A DNA stretch of 64,000 nucleotides from Lachnoclostridium phytofermentans ISDg (GTDB lineage Bacteria > Bacillota > Clostridia > Lachnospirales > Lachnospiraceae). The stretch's first letter is position 1. Each line of letters starts with the position of its first letter. Positions 17,301-25,023 of the stretch are shown in pieces. A program made the position numbers and the translations under genes. The notes beneath the pieces were generated by a model. The model was not told the DNA's origin. It searched no databases and saw nothing but the letters and a program-made list of their open reading frames with translations. The DNA is taken from positions 1,194,001-1,258,000 of the forward strand of contig NC_010001.1 of NCBI RefSeq assembly GCF_000018685.1, read 5' to 3'.

Positions 17301-18347
17301 GATATGAAAAACTTTGGAACTAGAATGAAGATGGAAAATCTTAAAACAATTTATTTAGAAAAAGGAAACAAATATTTTACTTTGTATGATGGGATTTTGT
17401 ATAATAAAGCACTCACTACTTTATATTTAATGCCAAATAAAAGTTCGATATCAACGATTCGTGTACCAGCTAATTATAAAGGCAGCTATATGAGGAATTT
17501 TCAAAATGAAATGACTAATGTAACGAAGATTATAATAGAAGGAAGTGGATTGTATTTTCCGTATGAATGTTTACCGGATTTAAAAGAATTTGAACTTGCT
17601 AAGGGAAATAAAAAAGCGTGTGTTGTGGACGGCGTATTATATAATGCTTCAAAATCAACGTTAATATGGTATCCTCAGAATAAGAAGACTAAAACATTTA
17701 CGGTACCTTCCTCAGTTACAAACTTTAGACAGAACACATTTGAAGTACATAATTATCTAGAATCGATCACATTATCAGATAAATTGTCGCTAAGCCTAGA
17801 ATCTGATTCTAGTTGGTTTTCTAATTGCAAGAATTTAGTAGAGATAAAGGTATCTTCTAAAAGTCCTAATTTAACAACGATTGATGGTGTTTTATATACA
17901 AAGGACAAAAAGACGTTACTCGTATATCCAATGGGAAAAAAAGAGAAAGAATATACTGTACTTGAAAGCGCTACGAAAGTATTTTTGACTCAAAATAGAT
18001 ATCTAAAGACATTGAATATTGGAAGTAATGTTACAAGTATCGAATGTTTAAATAAATATTTTGGTCTACAAGGTTTCACTGCATTAGAAGCAATTCAGGT
18101 ATCTAAAAAAAATCGTTACTATTATAGTAACGACGGCGTTGTATATCATAGCGATGGATATGGAGATGAAATGATTTTCTATCCGGCAGCAAAGAAGGAT
18201 GGATCTTTAATTGTACTTTCAAAAATATTGAATTATAATAATTTCTATTTGTTAAAAAATCATAAGTATTTAAAAAATGTCTATACCAATAGTTACAAAT
18301 TTAGAGCTTATGGAACGAATTTGATAGAACAAGAAGAAGGATGTTAG
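14352..18347 (+). CDS. Secreted leucine-rich-repeat (BspA/LRR_5-type) protein, copy B
   Basis: A 1,331-residue paralogue of the 7209 gene, alignable end to end and by eye roughly three-quarters identical. It has the same signal peptide with likely cleavage after VKA, the same set of about 13 DG(V/I)LY units and the same C-terminal YGTNLIEQ, here extended by EEGC. The start at 14352 has GGAGG seven bases upstream. Differences are concentrated in surface positions of the repeats and a few small indels (for example near the fifth and last units), suggesting diversification of binding surfaces. No cell-wall anchor is visible. Regulation is likely shared with copy A through the same promoter and leader element. 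Confidence 0.85.
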   Translation: MNRIKSLLTIRSILFLPIMVFIISMNTQSVKASESKNYEVKGHMLYLYQNSISSQEQEEITNIKEVYQVTISTSEAYFSSMPVWNTIKELYITQEVKEIVTNGYLSSLQAVFPNLEKIYVDENNPSYQSIDGVLYSKDGTKLISYPMKKGANAIVENGTKVINNDAFAFVSLNHIQIPEGLVCIENFAFRASTLTEISLPKSFRQLESQAFYQSELTSITVASTNPYFVSIDGILYRHDKSFIEYWPEKKQVEELNLPQGMVVLDGTKINNINTIKTLSIPKSLMSCSDMSKNQLVSIQVDESNPYLALFDGVLYSNDFSNIFVYPNQNEQTVIKIHDNIETFPMELFDTVNSTQALKLPKNLKVMEGYNYSGLLGGFRNLSVLELEKSNTYYTVKDGILYDKAMTKIIWFPINLDIKSYTIPEAVTLIDNGQLRRQNHLQKLYVHKNCQLVNYQDDSYYDYETIYDIPLGKECFELEAVIIEEGNPYFRSVDGVVFRAYGKLLLYPCAKKDKRYQIPDMVYVADFNAYNPYLEEIIFSESLRALFGVRSDVEGYYSSGEGKAFQLLPNLKRIKLNGNDYFEIKDNILYRLNSWSGDYQIYSFKTDYSSMVKEYLDSNWVMNNNPMKEVQFSVETEESKQKPENLVEGFIFSKGTTIKYQNEKVVTIQDVSLFDTFPYATIFDKVEKVIIAEGVTSLPEYIFFYFPNVKVISLPKSLKDVGNAFYFEDFYSMISTLYAGETFPYYLSNLEEVKVHPQNSYYTDINGILYNRDVTNLICYPSNKIGKTYIMPESLTSIWSSAFGVNHRLQRIEINALLQIDSFYSYGGFGSYGFLPNLTYVNVDENNLYLRAIDGVLYDKSLNTLIEYPKGKVTKIYYMPETVTKIDYRALYGVQIEELTFPRELSVNFVNQYRLEYSKIGHILDNDYTEFHVIDGVIYDQDITHLIYWPTRKKVKNLTFPSTLQVCYGSINNLDYVESITIPRDMKNFGTRMKMENLKTIYLEKGNKYFTLYDGILYNKALTTLYLMPNKSSISTIRVPANYKGSYMRNFQNEMTNVTKIIIEGSGLYFPYECLPDLKEFELAKGNKKACVVDGVLYNASKSTLIWYPQNKKTKTFTVPSSVTNFRQNTFEVHNYLESITLSDKLSLSLESDSSWFSNCKNLVEIKVSSKSPNLTTIDGVLYTKDKKTLLVYPMGKKEKEYTVLESATKVFLTQNRYLKTLNIGSNVTSIECLNKYFGLQGFTALEAIQVSKKNRYYYSNDGVVYHSDGYGDEMIFYPAAKKDGSLIVLSKILNYNNFYLLKNHKYLKNVYTNSYKFRAYGTNLIEQEEGC

Positions 18348-18531
18348 TAGTAAAGGCATCTGGAACCTCTTATTACTATCTTGTCCGAGGCTACATGACA
18401 ACACTTGGTATGATTGCTCAATGAATAGGGGTTTTTAGGACTGGGAGGAGGAAGACTATAAAAGCTAAAGTTAATAAAAGAATAATGCTTGCCATTTTGT
18501 TAGTAGACTGTGTAATTGGTGGAACGACCCA

Positions 18532-18726
18532 ATGATAGTTCAATTTAAAAATTATCAAGAGGTAAGAGAGTATGTAAAAAAAGAAGTGCGCTGTAAGTTC
18601 TGTAATCATCCTACGGTATTTGGCGGAGATACCATTAAGAGTATTGCGACAACGGATATAGCCGCATATATAGCAAATATACAGGAAGAATGGCAAAAAG
18701 AGGTATTGCTTAGTTTGGTTATATAG
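18532..18726 (+). CDS. Small 64-residue protein of unknown family
   Basis: ATG at 18532 opens a 64-codon frame with a possible CxxC pair (CKFCNHPTVFGG) that could be half of a zinc site, followed by an acidic/aromatic helix IQEEWQKEVLLSLVI. GGTGG eleven bases upstream is a poor RBS. A broken copy of its second half lies after LRR copy A. It may be a surviving fragment of a larger gene. I do not recognise it. Confidence 0.35.
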   Translation: MIVQFKNYQEVREYVKKEVRCKFCNHPTVFGGDTIKSIATTDIAAYIANIQEEWQKEVLLSLVI

Positions 18727-18744
18727 TGAAAGAGTGCAGAATGA

Positions 18745-18781
18745 GATACTATCTTTAGAGATGGTATCTTTATTCTTTTTT
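18745..18781 (+). terminator. Terminator closing duplication copy B
   Basis: GATACTATCT (18745-18754) pairs with AGATGGTATC (18759-18768), then a T-rich run. It is equivalent to the hairpin at 11319. Confidence 0.75.
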
Positions 18782-18851
18782 AGTATTTTCAATTATAAAA
18801 ATTATATTTTAACAAATGCGAACTCGCGCTGATTAAAAAATTTTATTCTCG

Positions 18852-18877
18852 CGCAACGGAGCATAATTTTTATCGTC
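18852..18877 (+). promoter_or_regulatory. ECF-sigma-type promoter (AAC-N16-CGTC)
   Basis: GCGCAAC (AAC at 18855-18857), a 16-bp spacer and CGTC at 18874-18877 match the promoter form used by SigW/SigM-class ECF factors. It lies 45 bp upstream of the ECF sigma start, so it is probably autoregulatory. An ATAAAAATTAT / ATAATTTTTAT inverted repeat surrounds it (about 18795-18805 and 18862-18872). Confidence 0.55.
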
Positions 18878-18922
18878 TATATGGGTGAAAGGCCTTTCAG
18901 AAATTTTAAGGAGGAGAACAAC

Positions 18923-19483
18923 TTGGAAGATAGCAAAATCGTTGACTTGTATTGGGAACGCTCCGAAGCTGCTATAAATGAAACAGCGAATAAGTATTCC
19001 CGGTATTGTCATTCTATCTCGTATAATATTTTACATAATAATGCGGACGCTGAGGAATGTGTTAACGATACATACTTCCGCGCATGGAATGCCATACCGC
19101 CAAATCGCCCAAACTGTTTTGCAGTCTTTTTGGGTAAGATAACGCGCAATCTTTCTCTAGATAAGTATAAAAAATATACTGCTGGGAAACGCGGTCTTGG
19201 GCAGACAGAACTTGCTCTCTCCGAATTAGACGAGTGTGTTCCATCTGTATCAAATATTGAACAATGCATAAGCGAAAAAGAATTAGTAGAAATTCTAAAT
19301 TCATTTCTCGAAAGCTTACCAAAACAAAAGCGTATTATGTTTATTCAACGGTATTGGTACCTAATGCCTATCAAAGCAATCGCAGAATTCTCAAACGAGA
19401 GCGAGAGTCAGGTAAAATCCACTCTATTCCGCACAAGAAATGCACTAAAAACCATTCTGGAGAAAGAAGGTATCACAATATGA
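18923..19483 (+). CDS. ECF-type RNA polymerase sigma factor
   Basis: A 186-residue sigma factor of the common Lachnospiraceae type. The start is TTG at 18923, eight bases after AAGGAGG (18908-18914); an upstream ATG at 18881 lies outside the RBS. Region 2 contains NILHNNADAEECVNDTYFRAW and IPPNRPN; region 4 contains LPKQKRIMFIQRYWYLMPIKAIAEF. The stop overlaps the anti-sigma start (ATGA), the standard operon form. An ECF-like promoter lies directly upstream, implying autoactivation when the partner membrane protein releases it. Confidence 0.92.
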   Translation: MEDSKIVDLYWERSEAAINETANKYSRYCHSISYNILHNNADAEECVNDTYFRAWNAIPPNRPNCFAVFLGKITRNLSLDKYKKYTAGKRGLGQTELALSELDECVPSVSNIEQCISEKELVEILNSFLESLPKQKRIMFIQRYWYLMPIKAIAEFSNESESQVKSTLFRTRNALKTILEKEGITI

Positions 19484-20445
19484 AAAATGAAAAATTGATT
19501 CGATCCATCGGAAATGTTGAAGACAAATTCATTGAGGAAGCTGCACCACAGCACAAAGCAACAAGCAAACGAAAAACTTTATCACTAAAAAGGATTATAT
19601 TTCGCTATTTACCTATCGCAGCTTGCATTACAATTTTAATTTTCGGAACAACTGTTTCTGCGGCAAACTATATCCAAAAAAGTATTAGCTCTTTCTATTT
19701 AAGATATCTGTCACCAGAGGAAATGGCGGTAGCGGACGCAATGGCGGAGCAATACGGAGTAAAGGTGTATTTTGACGCCTTAAAATCCGACGATATGTAT
19801 AAACAGTACTTTGCCATCAACAAACTAGTAGAATACTATAATGACGAAAAGGTACGCTTAGAAGCCATTCAAGCATTAACCCCTTTCCTCACAAATGAGG
19901 ATGAAAAATTAGCGGACGCTGCCGCTTTCTCACTCTCGGTACTCAAAAAGGAGTTTAACGACCCGCGTATTGTCCACATGGCAGATGGAACACTTATATT
20001 TACACTGTTTAATGACTACTCTGATTATGGATCCTATAATCAGATATGGAAGATAAAAGATGGCGAACTAAGCGAACTTGCGTCTTTCGAGCGTCCCAAA
20101 ATGTATATAACACAAATTATCCCATCGCCTGACAGAAAGCTCTTTGCTGTTACATTTGTTTCCAACAAAAGCGGTTATCTTATGATTTGGGATTTGGAAA
20201 ATGGTATAACTAGCCCAGAGTTAATCGACAGCGCAAGGATTATGGTTGCAAAGGATTTAGACTATACTTTTTGGCAACGATCCGATTATGAGAATTATAG
20301 TGGGGCAGAGTCAATCGAGTGGACAGATAACGATAGTATAGAATTTCGCGCTTCACTAACCTATAATGGGACTGAAATTGTTAAAGAAGCAATCGTTCAA
20401 TTTAATTTCCGGCAAAAACAAATGGAATATAATATAATTAAGTAA
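19480..20445 (+). CDS. Membrane-anchored anti-sigma factor-like protein
   Basis: A 321-residue protein starting at 19480, overlapping the sigma stop. A 40-residue polar N-terminus (sigma-binding side), one membrane helix (about residues 37-58, YLPIAACITILIFGTTVSAA) and a large extracytoplasmic part make the usual anti-sigma topology. The outer part begins with a helical, HEAT-like segment (about residues 95-155). It continues with beta-strand repeats containing PSPDRKLFAVTF and GYLMIWDLENG, which resemble WD40/TolB propeller blades. Position directly after the ECF sigma gene is the main evidence. The signal sensed is unknown. Confidence 0.75.
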   Translation: MKNEKLIRSIGNVEDKFIEEAAPQHKATSKRKTLSLKRIIFRYLPIAACITILIFGTTVSAANYIQKSISSFYLRYLSPEEMAVADAMAEQYGVKVYFDALKSDDMYKQYFAINKLVEYYNDEKVRLEAIQALTPFLTNEDEKLADAAAFSLSVLKKEFNDPRIVHMADGTLIFTLFNDYSDYGSYNQIWKIKDGELSELASFERPKMYITQIIPSPDRKLFAVTFVSNKSGYLMIWDLENGITSPELIDSARIMVAKDLDYTFWQRSDYENYSGAESIEWTDNDSIEFRASLTYNGTEIVKEAIVQFNFRQKQMEYNIIK

Positions 20446-20558
20446 GTTTTTGTGTCAACAGAATGTGATAGATTTCTATTAGAGTGTGTTATGAGGAGAC
20501 TTAATCTTCATATAGAATAGATGGAGAATCATAGGAAGAAGAAAGTAGATATTTAACT

Positions 20559-20592
20559 AAAAGTCCCAATTCGTTTGAATTGGGACTTTTTT
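20559..20592 (+). terminator. Bidirectional terminator after the sigma operon
   Basis: A perfect 14-bp stem (20559-20572 with 20577-20590) with a GTTT loop has a T run after and an A run before. Confidence 0.85.
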
Positions 20593-20640
20593 AGCGTTCC
20601 GCTTGTCGTCAAATAGCAGATATGACATAAGGAGAGTGTC

Positions 20641-20895
20641 TTACGTTAAATTAACATACCTAGCCACAAATAATGCAATTAATAGTTCTTCTATAATAAA
20701 TAAATCATCAGTTTTTCCATTTATAATATATTTAATTGTTATTTCTACTAAAGCGCCGGAGATAAATGCAATAGTATAATCATTTTTTAAATCTTCCTTA
20801 GAAAGATGTAACTTTTCACAATTAAAAAGAGAATTCTTAATACCTTCACTCAAAATATTCGTTAGATTGTAATAATGCTTTTGTTGGAGAAACAA
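20641..20895 (-). pseudogene. Remnant resembling a TetR-family C-terminal domain
   Basis: This 84-codon minus-strand frame has the helical pattern of TetR ligand-binding domains (IAFISGALVEITIKYIINGKTDD, then a hydrophobic last helix). No helix-turn-helix domain or start with an RBS lies upstream on that strand. It therefore looks like the tail of a regulator whose 5' half was lost. Family assignment is tentative. Confidence 0.4.
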
Positions 20896-20947
20896 TAACT
20901 ACGCTAATAAGTACGATTTTTCATTTTTGTAGATTAGCGAATAGTAG

Positions 20948-20997
20948 AATAAGGGTATAATTCGTTCTGAATCAGAAGAATATATCCTTATTTTTTT
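20948..20997 (+). terminator. Hairpin with T run
   Basis: AATAAGG...TTCT at 20948-20967 pairs with AGAA...CCTTATT (20974-20992) with minor bulges, followed by seven T's. No intact gene precedes it, which suggests the gene it served was lost. Confidence 0.65.
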
Positions 20998-21220
20998 ACC
21001 AACAATTATAGTATAGTAACAAGCTAGCGAATAATTAAATCAGACAACCAAAGTATTCTCCAAAATAATCTTTATGAGCTTGATAGAATATGGTAAGATG
21101 AGATTGGAGAAATAGGAAGGAATTCCATAATATGATGTGTCCTTTTATATGGTTAGATGATATAACAAAATTATCATTCACACATGATTATTCATGATGA
21201 ATCTGAAAGGAGGTTAGTTT

Positions 21221-21385
21221 ATGATTAGCACATTAGGTCAAGTTATGGTTTGTGTAAATAATCAAGATGAAGCAGTAAAATTTTGGACGGAGAAGGTAGG
21301 CTTTATTGTAATATCTGAAGAAGATAATGGCGAAGGAATGAGGTGGATTGAGATCGCACCACAAAAGAATTCGCTTTATATGTAA
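21221..21385 (+). pseudogene. Truncated VOC (glyoxalase/bleomycin-resistance) protein
   Basis: ATG at 21221 follows AAGGAGG and opens a 54-codon frame (VMVCVNNQDEAVKFWTEKVGF, then EDNGEGMRWIEIAP). This is the N-terminal beta-alpha-beta unit of VOC-fold proteins, normally 120 residues or more. It ends abruptly at SLYM. The second half with the remaining metal ligands is missing and no continuation is found downstream. Confidence 0.7.
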
Positions 21386-21462
21386 ATGCAATGTAGTTGT
21401 AAAACGATTAAATATAATATAATATGGTATATATGGAATAAACAAGGAAAAAGAGGATAAAA

Positions 21463-21990
21463 ATGGACTTAAGATTTGAAAAGGGTACACTGCAAGATGT
21501 GGATGAATTGGAAAGGCTTTATGATGACTTAAATGACTTTTTGGCTTGCCATACAAACTATCCAGGCTGGAAAAAGAATATTTACCCAAACCGAGATACT
21601 GCAGTTGAGGGAATTGAAGAAGGTAACTTATTTGTAGCGCGAACAGAAGGAAAGATTGTGGGTACCGTGATTCTTCGGCATCGACCGGAATCGGCCTATG
21701 CTCTGGTAAATTGGCATACGGATTTGGATTATAGTGAAATTTTTGTTATTTATACACTTGCTGTTCATCCAGAATATTTAAACAAACATGTTGGAAAGCA
21801 GATAATGGATTTTGTCATTACTTATGCTGAGCAAATGCAAATGAAAGCTCTTCGGTTGGATGTCTACCAAAAAAACATTCCGGCTATAAGACTTTATGAA
21901 AGCTGTGACTTTCAATATATTGATACCGTAGACTTAGGGTTAAGTGAATATGGATTAGATTTATTTAAGCTTTATCAACGTATATTGTGA
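21463..21990 (+). CDS. GNAT-family N-acetyltransferase
   Basis: A 175-residue acetyl-CoA dependent acetyltransferase. The core has LFVARTEGKIVGTVILR (strands 2-3) and the acetyl-CoA loop region IYTLAVHPEYLNKHVGKQI. Motif B contains ALRLDVYQKNIPAIRLYES followed by the terminal CDFQYI strand. The start at 21463 has AAGAGG upstream. The gene stands alone between remnants. The substrate cannot be predicted; small-molecule or protein N-acetylation are both possible. Confidence 0.9.
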   Translation: MDLRFEKGTLQDVDELERLYDDLNDFLACHTNYPGWKKNIYPNRDTAVEGIEEGNLFVARTEGKIVGTVILRHRPESAYALVNWHTDLDYSEIFVIYTLAVHPEYLNKHVGKQIMDFVITYAEQMQMKALRLDVYQKNIPAIRLYESCDFQYIDTVDLGLSEYGLDLFKLYQRIL

Positions 21991-22037
21991 GATGATGATA
22001 TATAACACGAAGTGTACAAATTAAAGGAGGCATAGCT

Positions 22038-22271
22038 ATGAAGTGTCCATATTGCAACAATGTAATGGAATTAGGAAAACTAAAAATAGAAGGTAGCACT
22101 GGATTATTTTACTTACCTTTGAACGAAAAATATGGAATGTTTCCCACTGAAAAAAGAATAGAAAAAAAAGGTGGGATTTTTTTGGACGGACCCTACTTGA
22201 CACGATTCAATTCTACCAATATTTCCTGCGAAGCATGTAAAATATGCAAGAAAATAATTATATCTTATTAA
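22038..22271 (+). CDS. Zinc-ribbon protein (PF20097/DUF6487-like)
   Basis: A 77-residue protein with AAAGGAGG upstream. The N-terminal CPYCNN and the C-terminal CEACKICKKII pair give four to five cysteines arranged as a zinc ribbon, separated by a beta-rich middle (GLFYLPLNEKYGM). Such small proteins are widespread in clostridia with no known function. It lies 47 bp after the GNAT gene and 41 bp before another, so the three may share a transcript. Confidence 0.7.
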   Translation: MKCPYCNNVMELGKLKIEGSTGLFYLPLNEKYGMFPTEKRIEKKGGIFLDGPYLTRFNSTNISCEACKICKKIIISY

Positions 22272-22312
22272 AGATTATGAGTTCTTGAGCTTTTTATATT
22301 GGAGGTAGATTA

Positions 22313-22840
22313 ATGGAAAATAGATTGCATTTATACACTCCTAAACTTTCTGAATTATGGTATCGCAAACAGATATTGAGCGACCCTGATACTATGAGCT
22401 ATAACAAGGGGTACGAACTTAATTTTGCAGGCTATAATAATCATACTGGTTGTATTGATTTTCCCAAAAGCCAATGGGAAGGTTGGTATAATTGGTTCAT
22501 AAATAATGAACCAGACCGTTTTTATGCATATATAGTACGTAATGACGGTGAATTTATTGGTGAAGTAAATTTACATAAGAGCAAACAGGGCGATTGGTAT
22601 GATATGGGTGTCGTTATAGAAAACAAATATCGTTGCAATGGGTATGCAACTGAAGCAATTAAACTTTTATTAAAACAGGCTTTCGATATTTTTGGAGTTA
22701 ATGCCGTTCATAATGATTTTGAGATTAATCGGAAATCAGCCGCACAAGCACATTTGTCTGCAGGATTTATTGAATACAAAGAGGAAAAAGGAGTTATTAA
22801 ACTTGTAATCACGAGAGAGCATTATTACCATACAAAATAA
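22313..22840 (+). CDS. GNAT-family N-acetyltransferase (RimJ/RimL-like)
   Basis: A 175-residue protein with TTGGAGG upstream. FYAYIVRNDGEFIGEVNLH forms the central strands, MGVVIENKYRCNGYATEAIKLLL carries the R-x-x-G-x-A acetyl-CoA loop, and NRKSAAQAHLSAGFIEY is the typical late helix-strand. This arrangement fits Acetyltransf_3 proteins. The substrate is unknown. Confidence 0.88.
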   Translation: MENRLHLYTPKLSELWYRKQILSDPDTMSYNKGYELNFAGYNNHTGCIDFPKSQWEGWYNWFINNEPDRFYAYIVRNDGEFIGEVNLHKSKQGDWYDMGVVIENKYRCNGYATEAIKLLLKQAFDIFGVNAVHNDFEINRKSAAQAHLSAGFIEYKEEKGVIKLVITREHYYHTK

Positions 22841-22927
22841 TTAACTAGCGGAGAAAAGTGAATCATAAGTTATATACTAACACCATAATATTGAGTTTAT
22901 ATTAGTGAAATATGGTAGGAGGGCAAA

Positions 22928-23344
22928 ATGTACGAGAGGATGCTTGATAAGGCATATCAGCCAACATTTGATGAATTTACAGTATATTGTGGGAACACAA
23001 GAGAGATGTTTTTAAATCTGGATCGCTTTTTGACAGGGGAATTAAGATCTGATAAGCTGTTAAGGTTTCCATACGGCAATAAATATGGCTGGGGCTATAA
23101 ATACTCTATAAAGAGTAAGCACATTTGCGATGTATTTGCCGAAAAGGATGCTTTCACGGTTATGATTAAATTGGATAACAAGCGATTTGAAAGTATTTAT
23201 AATGACTTGCTCCAATATACGAGGGAGTTCATTGATTATAAATATCCTTGTGGTGATGGCGGATGGATTCATTATCGCGTTTTGTCCAAAGAGCATATGG
23301 AAGATATAAAATTAATCTTGAATAAAAAGGTTAAGCCTTTCTGA
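22928..23344 (+). CDS. DUF3788 family protein
   Basis: A 138-residue soluble protein with GTAGGAGG upstream. The pattern matches DUF3788: N-terminal ERMLDKAYQPTFDEF, a central GWGYKYSIKSK and FAEKDAFTVMIKL, and C-terminal CGDGGWIHYRV. The family is common in Firmicutes and of unknown function. No catalytic residues are obvious. Confidence 0.8.
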   Translation: MYERMLDKAYQPTFDEFTVYCGNTREMFLNLDRFLTGELRSDKLLRFPYGNKYGWGYKYSIKSKHICDVFAEKDAFTVMIKLDNKRFESIYNDLLQYTREFIDYKYPCGDGGWIHYRVLSKEHMEDIKLILNKKVKPF

Positions 23345-23506
23345 TATTTTGAAAATAAAGAAAACATAACATAACAGTATAAGCATAATCAACAGAAAAC
23401 TCTTAACACAATATTTCAATGTGCAATTTTATTCCTGTATTTATTTATTGTACTGTCGGTGAAGAAGCTAACAATGAATAGGCAAAGTGAATAGGGGGGA
23501 AAGCGC

Positions 23507-23698
23507 GTGAAGAATTTAAAGTTAAAATCGGCTCGAGTCGCTATGGACCTTTCACAACAGCAGCTGGCTGATTTGGTAGGGGTATCAAGGCAGACAATCT
23601 CTTTGATTGAAAAAGGAGATTATAATCCAACCATTAATCTATGTATTGCAATATGTAAAGTATTGCATAAGACGCTAGATGAATTGTTTTGGAATTAG
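23507..23698 (+). CDS. Small XRE/Cro-type HTH regulator
   Basis: A 63-residue protein that is almost only a helix-turn-helix: SQQQLADLVGVSRQTISLIE with a following NPTINLCIAICKVLHKTLDELF. It starts with GTG at 23507, preceded by AGGGGGGA. This is the YozG-like class, usually paired with a membrane protein; no partner is next to it here, only two terminators, so the partner may have been lost. Confidence 0.9.
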   Translation: MKNLKLKSARVAMDLSQQQLADLVGVSRQTISLIEKGDYNPTINLCIAICKVLHKTLDELFWN

Positions 23699-23744
23699 TT
23701 GTTGGAAAACTACTACCTTTCTTGAAAAAGATTATCCGTTGAAG

Positions 23745-23789
23745 AAAGATTATCTAAAGATATGGGAACATTATTGGATAGTCTTTTTT
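23745..23789 (+). terminator. Terminator after the XRE gene
   Basis: AAAGATTATCTAA (23745-23757) pairs with wobbles to TTGGATAGTCTTT (23774-23786), with six T's. Confidence 0.65.
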
Positions 23790-23811
23790 ATTTTAGGACT
23801 TTGTGTTGATT

Positions 23812-23843
23812 AGTCTCAATGCGATTGGATTGGAGACTTTTTT
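23812..23843 (+). terminator. Second terminator, 20 bp further on
   Basis: AGTCTCAAT (23812-23820) pairs with ATTGGAGACT (23829-23838, one bulged G), then six T's. Two terminators with almost nothing between them suggest that a gene was deleted from here. Confidence 0.65.
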
Positions 23844-23944
23844 CTATAAAAATTTAGTATTTATATTTATCTAGATGGATATTATGTACAGTATTAGCAT
23901 AAAGTAAATGAATAAAAAAATTAGAAAACGATTTGGTGAATAAG

Positions 23945-24907
23945 ATGTTGCGAATGATTAATTTGGTTAATTACGATTCAGAACTTGAGCGCTTTACTGA
24001 TAAAGAAGATCTAATTCAGTTTTATTCCAAGTATGAGATAGATGGGATTGAATTACAAAAAGTACAGGAATTACAGGAAAAATATTTGCATCCGGATATG
24101 ATTATTGGAATGCATCTTTCGTTTTATAATACGTGGGTGGATTTTTACAAAGGTGACATGGATAAGGTTTTAAATGAATATGGAACCATGGAAGTAGTGG
24201 AACAAATCTATGGTGGTACAGACAAATCTGCCATACTTAAAGCATATAAAGAACAATTAGAGTTCGCGGACCGCATTGGTGCTAAGTATGTTGTATTTCA
24301 TATTTGTGATGTATCGGTTGAAGAAACTTTTACTGGCAGATTTATTCATTCAGATGAGGAGGTTATTGATGCTTCCTGTTCATTAATAAATGAGCTATTG
24401 GATGGGAAGTCTTATCAGTTTGACTTCTTAATGGAGAATCTTTGGTGGCCAGGTTTAAATTATAAGAATCCGTTAATGGCAAAACGTCTAATTGATGGGG
24501 TGAATTATACTAAAAAAGGACTTATGCTTGATACTGGACATCTTATGAATACGAATCAAGAGTTAAAGACACCAAAGGATGCTTTACAATATATTAGAAA
24601 AGTTATGAAAGAACACAGTTCGATTAAGGAATATATTAAAGGGATTCATCTACACCAGTCTTTGTCAGGGGAAAATGCAAAAAGAATGCGTAGTAGCAAA
24701 ATTGAGCTGAAACAGGACTATTGGGAGCGTATGTATCAGTTATATGAATATATCTTTAGTCTGGACGAACACAAACCTTTTGTCTGTGAAGGTGTGAAAG
24801 AGTTCATAGAGGAAATAAATCCAAAATATCTCACATATGAACTCATTACCCGCAATCGTGAAGAGCATGAAACTTATTTAAAACAAATAAGCACCATATA
24901 TGATTGA
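23945..24907 (+). CDS. Xylose-isomerase-like TIM-barrel protein
   Basis: About 320 residues with the AP-endonuclease-2 / sugar isomerase barrel pattern. Strand ends carry candidate metal ligands: MIIGMHLSF, AKYVVFHICD, FDFLMENLWWP, KGLMLDTGHLMN and IKGIHLHQSLSG. Such proteins isomerise or epimerise sugars, or act as endonuclease IV relatives; the exact reaction is unknown. Start choice is uncertain: ATG 23945, GTG 23936 and TTG 23933 are all in frame and none has a strong RBS. It is followed by the AlaRS T-box, so it is transcribed separately. Confidence 0.75.
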   Translation: MLRMINLVNYDSELERFTDKEDLIQFYSKYEIDGIELQKVQELQEKYLHPDMIIGMHLSFYNTWVDFYKGDMDKVLNEYGTMEVVEQIYGGTDKSAILKAYKEQLEFADRIGAKYVVFHICDVSVEETFTGRFIHSDEEVIDASCSLINELLDGKSYQFDFLMENLWWPGLNYKNPLMAKRLIDGVNYTKKGLMLDTGHLMNTNQELKTPKDALQYIRKVMKEHSSIKEYIKGIHLHQSLSGENAKRMRSSKIELKQDYWERMYQLYEYIFSLDEHKPFVCEGVKEFIEEINPKYLTYELITRNREEHETYLKQISTIYD

Positions 24908-24988
24908 AGTAGCCCCTATACATGTGGTGTAGATGTAAATTTACAATTAAAATGAAGTTTATATAATACACAAAAAGCAAATTTAATA

Positions 24989-25017
24989 TTGACACATATG
25001 GAAATATATGCTATCTT
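24989..25017 (+). promoter_or_regulatory. Promoter of the Ala T-box leader
   Basis: TTGACA (24989-24994), a 17-bp spacer and TATCTT (25012-25017). Confidence 0.75.
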
Positions 25018-25023
25018 ATACAG

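Larger units (their letters stand above)
14116..18781 (+). repeat. Tandem duplication, copy B
   Basis: Partner of 6975-11351: same extended -10, same long 5' UTR, same leader element, LRR gene, small-ORF remnant/ORF and terminator. Sequence divergence spread along the whole length shows the duplication is not very recent. Confidence 0.85.

Noticed and set aside
18418..18792. 124-codon hydrophobic minus-strand ORF after the second LRR gene
   Set aside because: It is antisense across a terminator and a small plus-strand ORF, has no RBS or family signal, and A/T-rich complement easily gives hydrophobic codons.
19264..19479. Long N-terminal extension of the anti-sigma-like gene
   Set aside because: It overlaps the sigma gene out of frame; the ATGA overlap start at 19480 with GGAGAAAGAAGG is the normal operon arrangement.
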